Positions 30,001-56,510 of a DNA stretch of 64,000 nucleotides are shown piece by piece. Origin of the DNA: Gadus chalcogrammus (taxonomy: Eukaryota > Chordata > Actinopteri > Gadiformes > Gadidae); contig NC_079424.1 of assembly GCF_026213295.1 (NCBI RefSeq), positions 11,369,314 to 11,433,313 of the forward strand, in the 5' to 3' direction. Below the pieces are notes generated by a model. It saw nothing but the letters and a program-made list of their open reading frames with translations, had not been told where the DNA came from and ran no database searches. Numbering within the stretch: position 1 is the first letter of the stretch; each line of letters starts with the position of its first letter. A program made the translations under genes and the position numbers.

Positions 30001-30903
30001 AGAAGAGTCTCAACACTCACGAGATAGTGTGCTTGGTTACATTCTCAGTGACATTTTGGTAGTATAAAGGCAGGTTGTGGATAAGAAGTGTCTTTGTATA
30101 GAGGAGTAGATAGGCTACTTTGTTTCAAGGATCACAATTAAGAAAACTCTTAACCTGCTGGGATTTGGTCGGAAGATGTTAGCGATCCCGTATTCCTGGC
30201 CTGGTTCTCATGAAGCCCCCAGTTACTCCACCCACCCCGGGTTGCTCCACACCCTCTCAAAACATGCAACAACAAAGCATCGGCTGATAAAAGTGCATTT
30301 CCCAGGGTGACCGAAACCACAAGACTTTCATTCGTTCAACGGAAAATGGGGTGTATAATGGGATATAGTTGGAAAAAACGCAGGATGCTCAGTTGACATA
30401 TTCCCGACTTAAATGTTCTAATATATCTCATCTATCCCCCTGTACTGGAGAATCCCCTTCGCCAAAATGTCCCTCCCTGCCTCCCAGCCACTTCTACAAT
30501 GTTCATGTTGTTCCAATCAGGGTAGAGTTCCCCCGTGATTTACCATTCACAAAGTTGACTGGCTCTCGGGAGATCCGACCCATCCTATAACCTCATTAAA
30601 CCGTAAAAAGAAGCACTTTGTAAACGGAAACGAGATACCGTAGTGGGACAGAAGACCGTCTAATGGGCACAATCATGATCTCAGATTAATGACGCTGGAT
30701 TCGGCCCGCAGAAGTAACACGGTATGAAAACTTGACTTGACTTCCAGGTCTCCTCTAGAACTGACTGCACTGGAAACACAGTCAGTTCTACATAGAGCTA
30801 TAGGGCCAAAGTACTGGGATCCGATGTTTCCCCATAACCAAACATGCCGTAGTCCCCATGTAATGTAATGTGTGAAAAGCGTGCGCAACAAAAACAAACT
30901 CAC

Positions 30904-31290
30904 CCCAACTTCAGTACAGGCCAAGGGGAAATGTTGGAGATGAGGTGATGCGTTGAAATAGTATATTTTGTATTTCCACGTTTTCAACCCCGGCCCCCAG
31001 TCTCCACACCCCAGGATCAGAGTGTGTGAGCGGGGTGGGTAGGGGGGGGCGACCTGTGATATAGGAATGATCTGGTGCTCGTACTTCCAATCCGAGGAGC
31101 CACTATTCGGTTTATTTTAACATGCTAGGGCGGCCCCCTGAAATTCCCAACTCGATCCCAAAGGCGTACAACAGATGGTAGTTTCTTCGTCTTCCGTATT
31201 ATACGAGGAAAAATATGGAACAACAGCGTTTATCCTCAGTATCCGGGCGCGTCAGACGATCATTCTAGTCCGCCATGTTGTATGTCTGCA
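30904..31290 (-). promoter_or_regulatory. ptpra: Candidate ptpra promoter and non-coding first exon
   Basis: A local rise in GC and CpG, a minus-strand donor GGG/GTGAGTTTG at about 30904, and a YY1-type element (CAACATGGCGGAC on the minus strand, about 31268-31280), of the sort found at start sites of broadly expressed vertebrate genes. The position fits a leader exon for ptpra before idh3b ends. This is inference; no transcript evidence is available. Confidence 0.3.
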
Positions 31291-32019
31291 TTGGAAGAAT
31301 GGGAAGCAAGCAGCACATTCCCTGGCCAGGCCCCAGCTCCAAGTTTTTGTTCCGTAGTATGGTGCGACGTCTGCTGGCCATTGGCGAGAGTGCCAGATAA
31401 GTTTAGTCAATGTGCCAGTGTTTACTGCAATGGTCTGTGCTATGAATGGGTCCGTTTTCTGCTTTCTTGTCCGGTAAGAAAATAGACTATATACCTAAAC
31501 ACAAAGCAGTTGAACAACATAGATTATTGGGAGAGTCCGTGTTTTTTCCTGAGGTGATACCCATCTCTAATAAATACAACACAGTATTCTTGACAATAGA
31601 AAGGGAAGTGATTTATTTGTCTGTTTTATATTGTAGAACTATATTTAGGACGTATAAATCTTATTTTCCTTTAGCTCTCAAAAGAAGCAAACAGATCGTG
31701 TTTAAAATGTTTAATGAATAAATAATACATGACACATTATGCATATTTCTTGATATTTGACCCAAGCATCAAAGCCTTATATTGCATTTACAAAGAGCTA
31801 TAACATAACAGAACCCATGTTACATAGGCTATACATTTCATTTAGCTGGATGTCTTGAATGCAGATACCAACATCACCATAGTCATTGCTTAATATTTGA
31901 GCTGTACTCTATTAAAGTAAGTCATTGTTTTGGGATATACCTCTACTTAAGTTTCATGGTCCACAAATAAACGTGTGTGCGTGTTTTCGGCGGAAAGTCT
32001 TCTTCTGTATTCAGAATAC
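31291..32019 (-). other. idh3b isoform-B 3' UTR and intergenic sequence
   Basis: Non-coding sequence below the exon-B stop at 32020-32022. A canonical minus-strand AATAAA lies at 31612-31617, about 400 nt past the stop, and is the best candidate polyadenylation signal. Confidence 0.5.
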
Positions 32020-40041
<8,022 letters not shown>

Positions 40042-41569
40042 CGTTACGGATAAATGCAGCAAGTGAAGGTGACGTGAGGAAGAATCTTCTTCGTTGGTGT
40101 ATTACTCGAAATATCACAGTGAACATCCTACTATATCATCAGCGGCACATAGTGGAATGCATTGGTGTTGCACTTTTTTTTTAAACGGTAGTGTTTAGTG
40201 TGAGATTACTATATGCACAGAGCAACCCACGATTTTGCTAAACACGGCAATCCTTCAGCAAAAAAGATCCATAAAGTACTATTGAAATTAAAAATTAAAA
40301 ATCCAGCAAGTTTACATATTGTTCCTAATTGATTAGTACAAATGTACAAAATGCATTGGATGTGTGGTTTTCGTAACATTGGTAAATAAGTATAGTGGTG
40401 GCCTAAAAGGGATTCATTCAAATATATTTTAAGCTAATATTAATGGCTGTGTGTCTAGGGTTGGTGATATTATTGATGTCCATTCCCGAAATAACCATTG
40501 TAAAAATTCCAAGTTGTAATGAGATCTGCACACATGCGCTCTCCCTCATTTATGGATTCAATGATTAATTTCCTTGATTCAGTTCGCGTCGGTCAGTTCG
40601 CCAAGAAAAGTCGTTCAGGTTCGGTCGTTCATTCGTTCGTTTGTTCGTTCGTTCAGTCTAGTTTCCGGTAGCGGTGAATCGAATCATGGAATGCACGGTT
40701 CTCAGGTGAGTCAGTCAGACAGCTCCTCCCTCGTTCTCATTCTTAAACGATCATGGAAGTCGGTCATCAATCAACGCAACATTACAACTTTAACCAAACG
40801 CAGCAGGATTGGGGGTATAGTTGATAAAACTTGATTTAGCAATGATGGTGGGGGTCAGGGTTCGGTTATGATTCCATCTCTGTGGGGGTCTCTAAAAAAA
40901 CAAGTAAATATGTAAGGGATAATGTATAACGCTGTGATCACGGCTGTGTGTGCATATGAACGCTGTCAAGAAAAGTGGACTTTTTGCAACTGATTCACGT
41001 CTTTCGTATCCAGTGACGGACTGGGAACCAAAAAAGGCCCTGGCATTTGCACTCTGCAGCCAAAATCAAAAGATCATCAGAGCCAGCCGCTCCATAATAA
41101 AAACATGTGTAACCGTCATGCATTTAACAAAGTACAAAGGAGCTTGCTCTTCTCCGCAACCCTGTCATCCGAATCCAAGTTCATAAGGACCTCTGTGATG
41201 GCGACAGAGTATAGCTTCCAACTTCCAACAACCCCAAACACGCAGACGCGGTCTAGCCTACTCGATTCGGTCTTGAAATTCCCAGAAGCAAACAAATAAT
41301 CAAAAAAGAAAATACAGGTAGATTTGTTTTATTTCAAACCATGCACATTTAACATCTGAATAAGAAATTTGGCTACAAAACAATGTAGACCGATGTAAAA
41401 GTTAACTATGACTGCGATATAGAGACCCATATCTCTGGTATAAATACTGATATTTTCTCTCTGATCCGCCGGCCGGCTTAAACGGCCTACGAGAGCCCGC
41501 GGCCCCCCCGGCACCCGCCAGAACGCAAGACCGCCCAGTCCGCCCCCGTATCGGCATTCGGCTAGTAGT

Positions 41570-41740
41570 CCGGCTACTCATCAACCCCAGCGTATTAATT
41601 TGCTAAGCGACGTCAACGTCATTGGCGAACTATTTCTCCTCTGATCAAGACTACCAATGGTAACAAATAAATTGTAAAAAGACACACCTTGTGAATTTAT
41701 TTTTTCGTTTTGGCAAGTAGCCGTGTAATAAGCGGGATAA
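41570..41740. repeat. Interspersed repeat, copy 1
   Basis: Shares long stretches with 53817-54043: ATCAACCCCAGCGTA, GCTAAGCGACGTCAACGTC, AACAAATAAATTGT and AGTAGCCGTGTAATAA in the same order. The copy here lacks the SINE-tail insertion seen in the other copy. Confidence 0.75.
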
Positions 41741-43014
41741 TGCTTCAGGTCGCTCGCTCACTAAGCCTCTCCCTCTTCACCACTCACAGTCAGGGAACGA
41801 ACAGCGAGTCAGCGACTAGCGGGTCTGGAATGAGTCGAGTCTGAGAACGAACGAGACGAACGAGAGAGAAGTATCAGTTCGGTTCGTTCTTGTTCATTCG
41901 AACTGATTCGGTTCGAATTTTAAAGATCTCCTATTATACTAATTTTCTGGTCTTAATTTCTTATTAACGACTCCCATAGAGCAACCTGACACAAATCAAA
42001 GCACAAAAAACGATGTCAATTTTCGGGAAACTCGTCCTCTCATCTGGGCGCTTTCAGCATTCTCTGTCAACACTCGGCTTCGTCCTTCTCCGCCCCCTCG
42101 CTCTCCTCCTGCCAACCCCACTCCTTTGTGGTTGGTGGAACAAGTTGCAGCATTACATGCATAGAAAATCCGGATTGTTCTACGTAGATAAATCCCGGAA
42201 ATTTGAACAAGTGAATCGTGACCGGCGTCCCTAGTGCTCTGCACAGCCACCCCAGACGGTCAGCAGGGAATACGTCTAAATGCATGTACGTCATTATTTG
42301 ACACTTTAGTATGGTTAAACATGACTATAAATCATTATAACAACGTTTATAGGTCATAAAAGTCGAAAAAGCTTTAAGTGCAATATTTAATATGTCAAAG
42401 TTAGAACAAACTAATAGTGCATATTTCATTTTAGACCGTTTCTGTTCAGGATATTATATTATTTTTTGGCCCCCATGTGGCTACGCCCCTGCCCTTACAA
42501 TTATTGCACCGGGCCTTTAATGACCTACTTACGCCACTACCACTACCACCATATCTTAGGACGAAAGGCAATTGACGAATTAGAAGTAGGAGGTGTGGAT
42601 TGAGAGCGTAAGAAATGGGTAATTTGCGTGAGTATCAAGCTCAATGGGTGAAACATTATTCTGTTCTTATCAGAGTAGGCCACACAATGATACGAGGCCC
42701 AGATGACTCGTTTTAGTATCAGAGTTGATCGTGTAAAATAAGTTTGAAATAGCCTATATCAATGCAGGGAAAACGAAAGTCACCCAGACCCTAGAACTGT
42801 TCGTGTTGTTTATCACATGATTAGCATATATGGTTGTGTACCAAATATGATCAACTATGATTTAACGACAAAAATACAAAGCGTCTGAATTTAAGGACGA
42901 TAAGGGACATCGTCGTCGATTTAATAATTTCTTATTATGGCCCAATGGCCCATACGAGGCAAGGGGACACCTAACACATTCAAGTCCTTCTCCATAACAG
43001 AAGAATGCGGCTAG

Positions 43015-43070
43015 ATAGCACTTTGAGGTCATTGAGTTGATGCCAAGTGCGTTATAAATAAAATGTATTA

Positions 43071-43117
<47 letters not shown>

Positions 43118-43130
43118 ATAATTATTATTA
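43015..43130 (+). repeat. L2-like retroposon tail ending in (TTA)n
   Basis: The phrase AAGTGCGTTATAAATAAAATG followed by about 60 bp of TTA repeat is the usual form of an L2-clade LINE/SINE 3' end in fish. Confidence 0.55.
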
Positions 43131-43532
43131 CTAATAAATCACACTGGGCTCATCAGGGATTTCCCCACATCCATCCTATTCCTAGGCAGGCTGACGGTGA
43201 TGTGTATCGTATGTCCATGTTTGACTATTATGCACAGTTGGACATCACCGTGGTTAAAATAGAGACATATGAGAGAAACAACTCGTTCTGATGATGATCT
43301 GATCAGGAACTATTTACCATATCCTGTATATTTAATTCACGCAGTCATCCCCTCACCAGCAGGCAGCTGACAGCTGCCGCGTAGGAGCCGAGATGACTAT
43401 ATATGGTCATAGACAGGCATTCCGCGAGCTGCCCTCGCTTCCGTGTTTGTATGATCAGAGAGTCTGTCTGTAGCCGGGGTGTGTGCACTGGTTCATTCAT
43501 CTGGAGGCCTAAACAAAAAAGCAATCGCGAAA

Positions 43533-49788
<6,256 letters not shown>

Positions 49789-50052
49789 GCGAGACACACA
49801 CACGCACTCTCTCAGATCCCTTTTTAGAACTCACAACTTTCTGTCTAATACAATATTTTTTCAGTATCGATATGATGATTCGTCTCTGTCTGTGAACACC
49901 TCCTGAATGGCCATTATTGTAGGAGTGTGTGGGGGGGGGGGGTGATGAGCTCCCATTAATGAAAAAAATGATAAGCTCCCATCAATGAAATGGCCAAGTT
50001 ATGACCTGTACAACACAAGAGTAAACATTGAGTGAGGGGTAAGCACTTTGGG

Positions 50053-50058
50053 AATAAA
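50053..50058 (+). promoter_or_regulatory. wdr1: wdr1 polyadenylation signal
   Basis: AATAAA about 265 nt downstream of the wdr1 stop. A second AATAAATAAA cluster lies at about 50410-50420 and could serve as a distal site. Confidence 0.55.
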
Positions 50059-50429
50059 GCTCTTTCTGTGGCCTAACAGAACAGGGGAACGCGTACGCAC
50101 AACATTCCGTAGGCCAGCCCTTATTAGTTCAAGCTAAAATGAATATGCCTGTATTGGGCACAGAGCAGTTGAGAGATACGAGTTTTTAGGGTTAAATCTA
50201 GTTTGAGAACATTTTGGTGACATTCCTGAAATGTACAGAACGGTGGCCCTTACTGTGTTGCCTGTCAATTACTCATACCTGCAGGTGTAGTGGGTGTTAA
50301 TGGGGGGAGGGGTGGGGTCTTATTCTGCCTATGTTTTCCATTTTCTTCTTTGGCGCAATACTGTCTCTCTCATCTGGCGTGCTTTCCGAAAGACTAGGGT
50401 GCAATAATAGGAATAAATAAACATGAAAC

Positions 50430-52000
50430 AATTATGTCTAAAATTGAAATGCTGTCTATTTAATGGATCTCTTGAATTGTTGCTTACCTTTTTTTAATTC
50501 TATTTGTTTGGGCCCAATATTTTCATCTTGCTTTGATGATGTATCATCTTCCGTAGGTGTAAATGGTTCATAATAAAAAAAATAATTTTGATGCATTCTC
50601 TTCCATCTACATCTGCAGTTTTTACTTTTCATCAATACGCATGATGATGTATTTAATGAAAGGGAGTATATTCATCAAATCGAATAATGAATTGAAGTAT
50701 GCTAGGGATAGACTACATTATCAGACTAAACGTTCAGATACCCCTACTGCTCAATAGGTGACAGTCGAGAATTGTGTTTGAATGGACTGATGTCTATATA
50801 TGCAGCATGTCTATGTGTGTTTATCAGGGACGTGCCTTTCATCACTGGGGCAGATGCGAAAGGCATCTCGATGCATTGCGGGTGGGTTGGCTTCCCGGAC
50901 ACCTATAGTATAATGCTGTAATGTGTGGATGGTGGTGAAGACACTGAGGGGCGGGTGTGTGTGTGTGTGTGTGTGCAGAGTTTAGAAGGGTGACAGCCGC
51001 AGGGGCGAGGGGGAGGGCTGGAGGCACCGGCAGTGGTCACCTCCCTCCCACCATGCCGCCGCTTCAGGTGAGTATTTCAGTTAGTCGTGCAGTGCTGCCT
51101 GTGTACTTTATAGCGCCACGACATATTTGGCAAATTGCCTGCGTCTGGATCGTGTAGCTTATCCTCCTCCATAGACCTCTGAAGAATAAGTCCCGCCTCC
51201 GAGGCTCTTGGTTCCATGGAAAATAACATGGGGGTTTTGAATGATCTTACATGACAAACTGTAGGTGGCGAAGAAGTAAAAGCTGCTCAGGTTTTGAACT
51301 ACACACTTTTTTTCCATCTAGATTCTACTTTGGTTTTGGATTGTCGGGGCGGTTAAAGTAGTTAACTATTATTAATGCTAACCGGGAGCTAGTTCTGATC
51401 TGCGCAGACTTCATACGTTATACTTGTTAGGGAGGCGGGAGTTGCTCGCAACCATTCACAACCTAGCATGATTGTCATTTCACGCGTGAATGGACGAGCA
51501 GCGTTGGTGCCACCTCCTCCGTAGGCGGGCTCTGGTTCCATTTCGGTGAAGACAAACTGAAACATTGCCGTTGCTATGCAACATTGCCTGGGAAAGTCGT
51601 GACGTCCTAAGTCTGTACCACCACCTCGCGGCGGTGGTGCCCCATGGTGGTGGTGCCTCGCATCAGCGGGCAGCTGTCGTGGTTCATGAACTTCAGTACT
51701 TCGCGCGTCTGAGCTTTGTTTTTTCAACGGCAGAGCAGGATAGCTGGTGCACGTTTTACACCTAACGGCATTTCTAGCTACTGGGGGACCATAGGCAGAC
51801 TACGGGAACTCATATTAATGTTAGAAAACCTCATAAATGTTCATGCCATGGGACCTTTAAGACTACATCGGGTCTGCTTTACAGTGCATTAACTACCGCA
51901 CTCCCTCAGGGTCATTTAGGGTAGGTCCCACCTCTTCAGTTTGAGTTCCCTGAACTCTTAAAAAGAGTCCCCAGCGCTGTTTGACCCCTGGACTTCTGTA
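50430..52000. other. Intergenic sequence with an orphan first-exon-like signal
   Basis: Mostly unassigned. At 51052-51066 a strong Kozak context (CCCACC then ATG) opens MPPLQ and runs straight into a consensus donor CAG/GTGAGT, preceded by GC-rich leader-like sequence (50950-51050). That looks like the first coding exon of a plus-strand gene, but I could not link it to a convincing second exon. From 51190 to 51850 the sequence looks repeat-derived. Confidence 0.3.
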
Positions 52001-52029
52001 GATGAGCGGTAGGGGAGATAACTGGGCAC

Positions 52030-52643
52030 TTGGACACTTGGACCAGGGCACTTGGAGATGGACGGTACCGCTGGAGGCATGATCAAGTTCTTAAGACCAT
52101 CGCTGAAGTCGTAAGCGAAGGACTTGTGTGGGCGAAGCGGTTCCGACCCTCCAAGAAAACCATCGCCTTTGTCAGAGCTGGGGAGCAGTTAACCCCTGCC
52201 GGAAGAACATGTGCAGGAATCCTAACCTCTGCAAAAGAGTGGAAGCTGTTGGTGGATCTTGAACATCAGTTGAAGTCCCCCTGCCACATTGCAGTCACCA
52301 CCCTGCGACCAGACATTGTCCTTGTTTCTGAGTCCAGCAAGCAAGTAGTGCTGCTGGAGCTGACCGTCCCATGGGAAGACCACCTGGAAGAAGCCTTTGA
52401 GAGGAAGCTCTCCTAGTACGCGGGACTGGTCAGTGTCTGTCAGCAGGCTGGTTGGAGAGCAAGGTGTCTCCCGGTGGAGGTTGGATGCAGGGGTTTTGCA
52501 GCCCGTTCCCTGACCAGTGCCTTCAGCAGTTTGGGCATCGAGGGAGAGAGAAGAAGGAGAGCCAGCCGCAGTACCACCGATGTGCCAGAGAGGGCCTCGA
52601 GATGGCTGTGGCTCAAAAGAGGAGAGCCATTGAGTCATGGTAG
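52030..52643 (+). pseudogene. Relic of a non-LTR retrotransposon endonuclease domain
   Basis: A plus-strand frame with the order GDGRYRWRHDQVLK, FVRAGEQL, TTLRPDIVL, VVLLELTVPWE and LPVEVGCRGFAARS. This pattern recurs at the C-terminus of R2/NeSL-like non-LTR elements, where a restriction-like PD-(D/E)xK nuclease cuts the target; the RPD and LEL residues would be the metal-binding pair. A TAG at 52414-52416 interrupts it, and the same frame continues for about 75 codons beyond. The reverse transcriptase part is absent, as expected for a rearranged fragment. Assignment is from pattern memory; the family could be another nuclease-bearing retroelement. Confidence 0.5.
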
Positions 52644-53744
52644 CTAGCTAGCCATCTGGACACAAGCTGGGGTCTGATCAGCCCCGGCTGGGTCACTGAT
52701 GATGTGTCCAGAGGCATCAGTAGATGTATGTACACAGCATGTTTAGGATGGTAGGATGGTACTGTTAAACTTACTTTCATATATACTTTGTTCACAGAAA
52801 TTTGGCTCAGATCTTAGCCCCTGGGCCTTGGAAGACCATCTGACTCATCCTGCTACTAAAACATGTGTACTCTCCACACACTACAGGGTGCACCAAGGCA
52901 AGGTTTTTCCAACAAATGTGGGGTGTTTGTGTTTATGGTAAGAAAATGGCTATCCTGTATATTATGAGTGTGTCGTAAGCGATTTGATCGCTCCTATCGC
53001 TTTTTCGCGCATGTCTAATATAAAGTGAATGGGCGTTTATCACTCAAAAAACATTATAGCTTTTGGTGTGTACGTACAGTTAGATTGTGTTAAAGGTGTC
53101 CTTTACATTTCTGAAATAATTTGTTTCACTGTAACAAACCTGCCAGAGTTTATTCAAATATTGGAAATATGTAATCTATGCCATTTACTCACCAAGGTCT
53201 GCAGAGGAGCTTTCAGAAAGCAGGAAGAGACGACGTGAGGAAAAAAAGCTACAGGTACGTGTCATATAATGTGTGTGATGTTGTCTTAGAGCAATTGTGA
53301 AAGTCTATACGCCCAGGTAAACACCATTGCACCCAAGTTCAGCGTTCAACACAGGTGAAACCCTGTTTATCTGTGTGTAACTTCTCCTAAGGTGGTACCG
53401 GGTGGTTGGAGCTACACAATCAGCCCAACCAGTGCGTGGCAGATATGCTCACCAGTCTGCCCATGGCTCTCTCCCTCTCCAGACATCAGTTGACTTTTGT
53501 TAAACCACTATTTTTGGTTACCTTTTGCTTATCAATAAATTATGATTACTTTTGCATTTAAACCTTGGTGTGTCTGTCTTCCTACTTGTTATGGCCAAGA
53601 GCCGGGCCGTGACAGATAGGGAGACACACCACGTCACAGTATTGTATTTGTCTTGTGCTATTTATGGACCTGAGTTTGAAATAAAGTTTTCATATCATAC
53701 CATTATAGTCTTACCTCCCTTTCTAATAGGTCCATGTTGCTAAG

Positions 53745-54043
53745 CATATAATGACCGCTGTCAAGGAAAGTGGATTTTTTGCCGTCTTTCGTAGAACTCT
53801 GCAACTAGTCTGGTAATTTATCAACCCCAGCGTACTCTGTTGCTAAGCGACGTCAACGTCTTTGGCGGACTATTTCTCTGATAATCAACACTACGAATAA
53901 TAATAATATACATTTAATTTAGAGGCGCCTTTCAAGACACCCAAGGTCAAAATCAATGCTAGTAACAAATAAATTGTGAAAGGACACACCGTGTGAAGTT
54001 ATTTTTTCGTTTTGGCGAGTAGCCGTGTAATAAAGCGGGATAA
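53745..54043. repeat. Interspersed repeat, copy 2, with nested SINE tail
   Basis: Matches the repeat at 41570-41740 segment by segment. It is interrupted at about 53897-53957 by TAATAATAATA plus a reversed SINE/L2 tail (ATTTAATTTAGAGGCGCC...). The uninterrupted copy 1 shows that the tail was inserted later. Confidence 0.7.
53897..53957 (-). repeat. L2-like retroposon 3' tail
   Basis: Reverse orientation of a tail that reads CTTGGGTGTCTTGAAAGGCG followed by CTCTAAATTAAATGTA and a TTA repeat. Further copies lie at 54240-54308 (minus) and 63434-63492 (plus). Confidence 0.7.
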
Positions 54044-54200
54044 TGTATAGAGCGACGCAGGTCATTATCGAAAATAAGCCCCTTCACTTCAGGCCGAAGG
54101 AACGAAGACACCTCCGCTGCGCGTCGGTTCCAGTCGGTTCGCCCTGTCGGGGCTTATTTTTCCCGATAATGACCGGCGACGGCGTTCTATACATTATCCC
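54037..54200. mobile_element. Hairpin MITE
   Basis: A left arm (54037-54082: GGGATAATGTATAGAGCGAC ... AATAAGCCCC) is nearly the reverse complement of the right arm (54149-54200: GGGGCTTATTTTTCCCGATA ... ACATTATCCC). The arms are about 46-52 nt with a loop of about 66 nt. No coding capacity. Confidence 0.75.
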
Positions 54201-54239
54201 TTACGTATATGCTTGCCTTATATGCTAGGCCAGGGCATA

Positions 54240-54308
54240 CTGTAATAATAAATAATAATAATACATTTAATTTAGAGGCGCCTTTCAAAACACCCAAGGT
54301 CACCTAAG
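54240..54308 (-). repeat. L2-like retroposon 3' tail
   Basis: Second nearby copy of the GGCGCCTTTCAAAACACCCA tail with an AATAATAATA end, in the same orientation as the one at 53.9 kb. Confidence 0.7.
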
Positions 54309-56505
54309 TAATGAGACTTTCTGTTCTCCAAGCCTTCCATTATTATTGCCCAGCGATAGGAAAGAATGTATATCATATATTATGTATTTTTTAAGAACTT
54401 TAAGAACTCTTCAAACAATTATAAGTAGGCCTTTTACTTTGAGTACGGACAGTCTCTCACCTGGCGAGAACAAGCCCGGTGTTTCTATGGTGAATCGTTT
54501 CTGTTATTGTTATAAATGAGCTTGAGTCGCTCAGCAAAATGACGCCCCTCGGCCGGCCCCCATGCACTGTTTTATTATGTCCGTCTCCACTCCTCATGTG
54601 ATAATACATGACTTTAGGCTTGCTATTAGTGTGGTTTGCCGACAAAGCCTGCAAAACATTCTGGAATGTGACAGTCTCGAGCGAGAGTTTGGTAAGTTGA
54701 ATTCAACAGTAGCTTTTTTATTAATATTTTTTTATTACAATAGGCCTAGTTGTACGAAGGTTTATGTTTTTCTAAAAGTTTAATTTATAGTTCTGAATCA
54801 ATGTCCAAGTTAATGTTTAACGCAGCTGATAGAGACAGCCTGCTTATACTTGAAGGAAGCATTTCCAAGTCACTAAAGCTAAAGCAATGGACATGCTGTG
54901 TCTGTGGTGAGAGAGAATCTCTTTGAGATACTCATTGATTTTTTTGCCAAGTTACAATGTATTTCCAGGTAACGGTTACTCAGTAACTATAGCGCTCACC
55001 CCGCAGGTGGTTCCCGATACTGAAACGTTGTTCTTGTGCCAACATTAGTTTTGCCTCTCAACAACTTTATTGTAGGCCTAATAATTGTAATTATTACCCC
55101 CCCCCCTTCCTGTTTGTTCCCTCCCATGCCTATCTCACCGGTCCAACTAACCCTGGAAATGCATTGCTGTTTATCGGATAACGGTGAAAATAAGCCAGCC
55201 TCCTCTGGCGTGGGTCAGATTACCCACGTGGCTTTCATAACCGGAACATACACGCTGTATGTTTGTCCAGGAGAATCCGGATCCCGAGACCCGCTGAGAA
55301 GATGTCCTCTCCACCAGGGGACCACATGCCTCGCCGACCCATGCACTCCCGCACAGACTCAAGGTATGACAGCGAAACCACGACCTTCCTTCTTTTTTTT
55401 TTTTGAAGTAAATGGGTTCTTTTTTAATGTGCTTTTTTCTAAAGCTTGCCTCAAATGCCCATACATGTGGCACATGTCCTCAGTGTGGATAGCTGCCGAG
55501 CAGTAATTGAAACGATATGATCCCTCTAATAAGTTGACTTGAATAATGCAGTCTTTGATCGGAAAGCAAGCTTACCCTCCACTTTTGCCCCAGACAATCA
55601 TACAAGAATTCATACAAGAAACCAGAAACCTATTCTAGGATATTCCTTTATTACCAAGGCTATTAAATATGCAGTACATCGTAGTAGGCCTAAAGTGCGA
55701 TAACCTTTGTTGCATTTGGGAACAGTATTGCTTTGTCGGAGTATAATTCTGCTTTGAATCTTTCTGGACCTGCGCATGTGTGCTGCTGTTGTGGGGGTAG
55801 GTTTTATGCATACCGGTTGTCAAGAGTAACTGGACACTGTCGTGGTTACTGGATGGTACTAACTGGGGAATTCCTAAGTAGTGTAGCAGTTTGGCAAATG
55901 GAAAAGAGAAATGTTCATAATTTCTTTGTACCTTTTTGACACTCTAAGGGGATGCACAACGTTTAGATAACATGTTATCCTAGATGGGAAATAAGAAATT
56001 ATAAAAACTAATTATTATAAAGTCCTGGCAGTTCACTTTTTTCACAAAATATATTGTGTTTATTTTGGATCATACAGGTGCACGATTTACAGTTTTACAG
56101 TATTGATGACATGGTTTCCCTACTGCCCTCAGAGAGAGGGAGAAGGGGTATGGCAATATTTTTAAACTCTCCCATGGTAATTTCCCCCCTGTTATTTCAG
56201 CTAAGGTATAGAATGACCTTTTCCCCAAGCCCTTGCCTCATTATTATTTTAGCAGGGATGAGTAAAAACACAAGCAACGTCTGTGTAGCGTGGCACAGAG
56301 TGAAAACCCACAGGCTCAGTTTTATTGCTACACATTTATTATTGGGTTTCTGCAAAATGCAAGCAAATGGACCGCAAGTCAACAATGGCCACACAGCACT
56401 CCTCGGTTGCAATCCTATACTGGGAAACTCACCGTGTGACGTAACCAAAATTAAAACAAATATGAAACATGTTGAAAATGTATACAACGCTTACATTGAA
56501 TTAAA
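54309..56505. other. Intergenic sequence with orphan exon-like signals
   Basis: Two segments look like plus-strand exons. At 55271-55362: acceptor TTTGTCCAG, an ATG in good context at about 55302 opening MSSPPGDHMPRRPMHS, and donor CAAG/GTATGA. At about 56090-56148: acceptor CATACAG, an open frame VHDLQFYSIDDMVSLL, and a donor near GAAGGG/GTATGG. I do not recognise the protein, and the gene would have to continue past the Gypsy insertion or out of the window. The rest appears non-coding. Confidence 0.3.
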
Positions 56506-56510
56506 GAAAT

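Larger units (their letters stand above)
40042..43532. other. idh3b-wdr1 head-to-head intergenic region, a transposon mosaic
   Basis: The two genes are transcribed outward from this interval. Repeat-derived blocks fill most of it: GTTC-rich stretches in opposite orientation near 40600-40660 and 41840-41920, a CAGTGACGGACTGG-type end near 41012 and a matching TACGCCACTAC-type end near 42530, and a repeat at 41570-41740 that recurs at 53.8 kb. An L2-like tail with (TTA)n sits at 43020-43125. Promoters of both genes should lie at the two edges. No coding exon was found. Confidence 0.5.

Noticed and set aside
40574..40834. 86-codon frame rich in Ser/Arg/Phe
   Set aside because: Arises from GTTC-type repetitive transposon sequence; no host protein resemblance.
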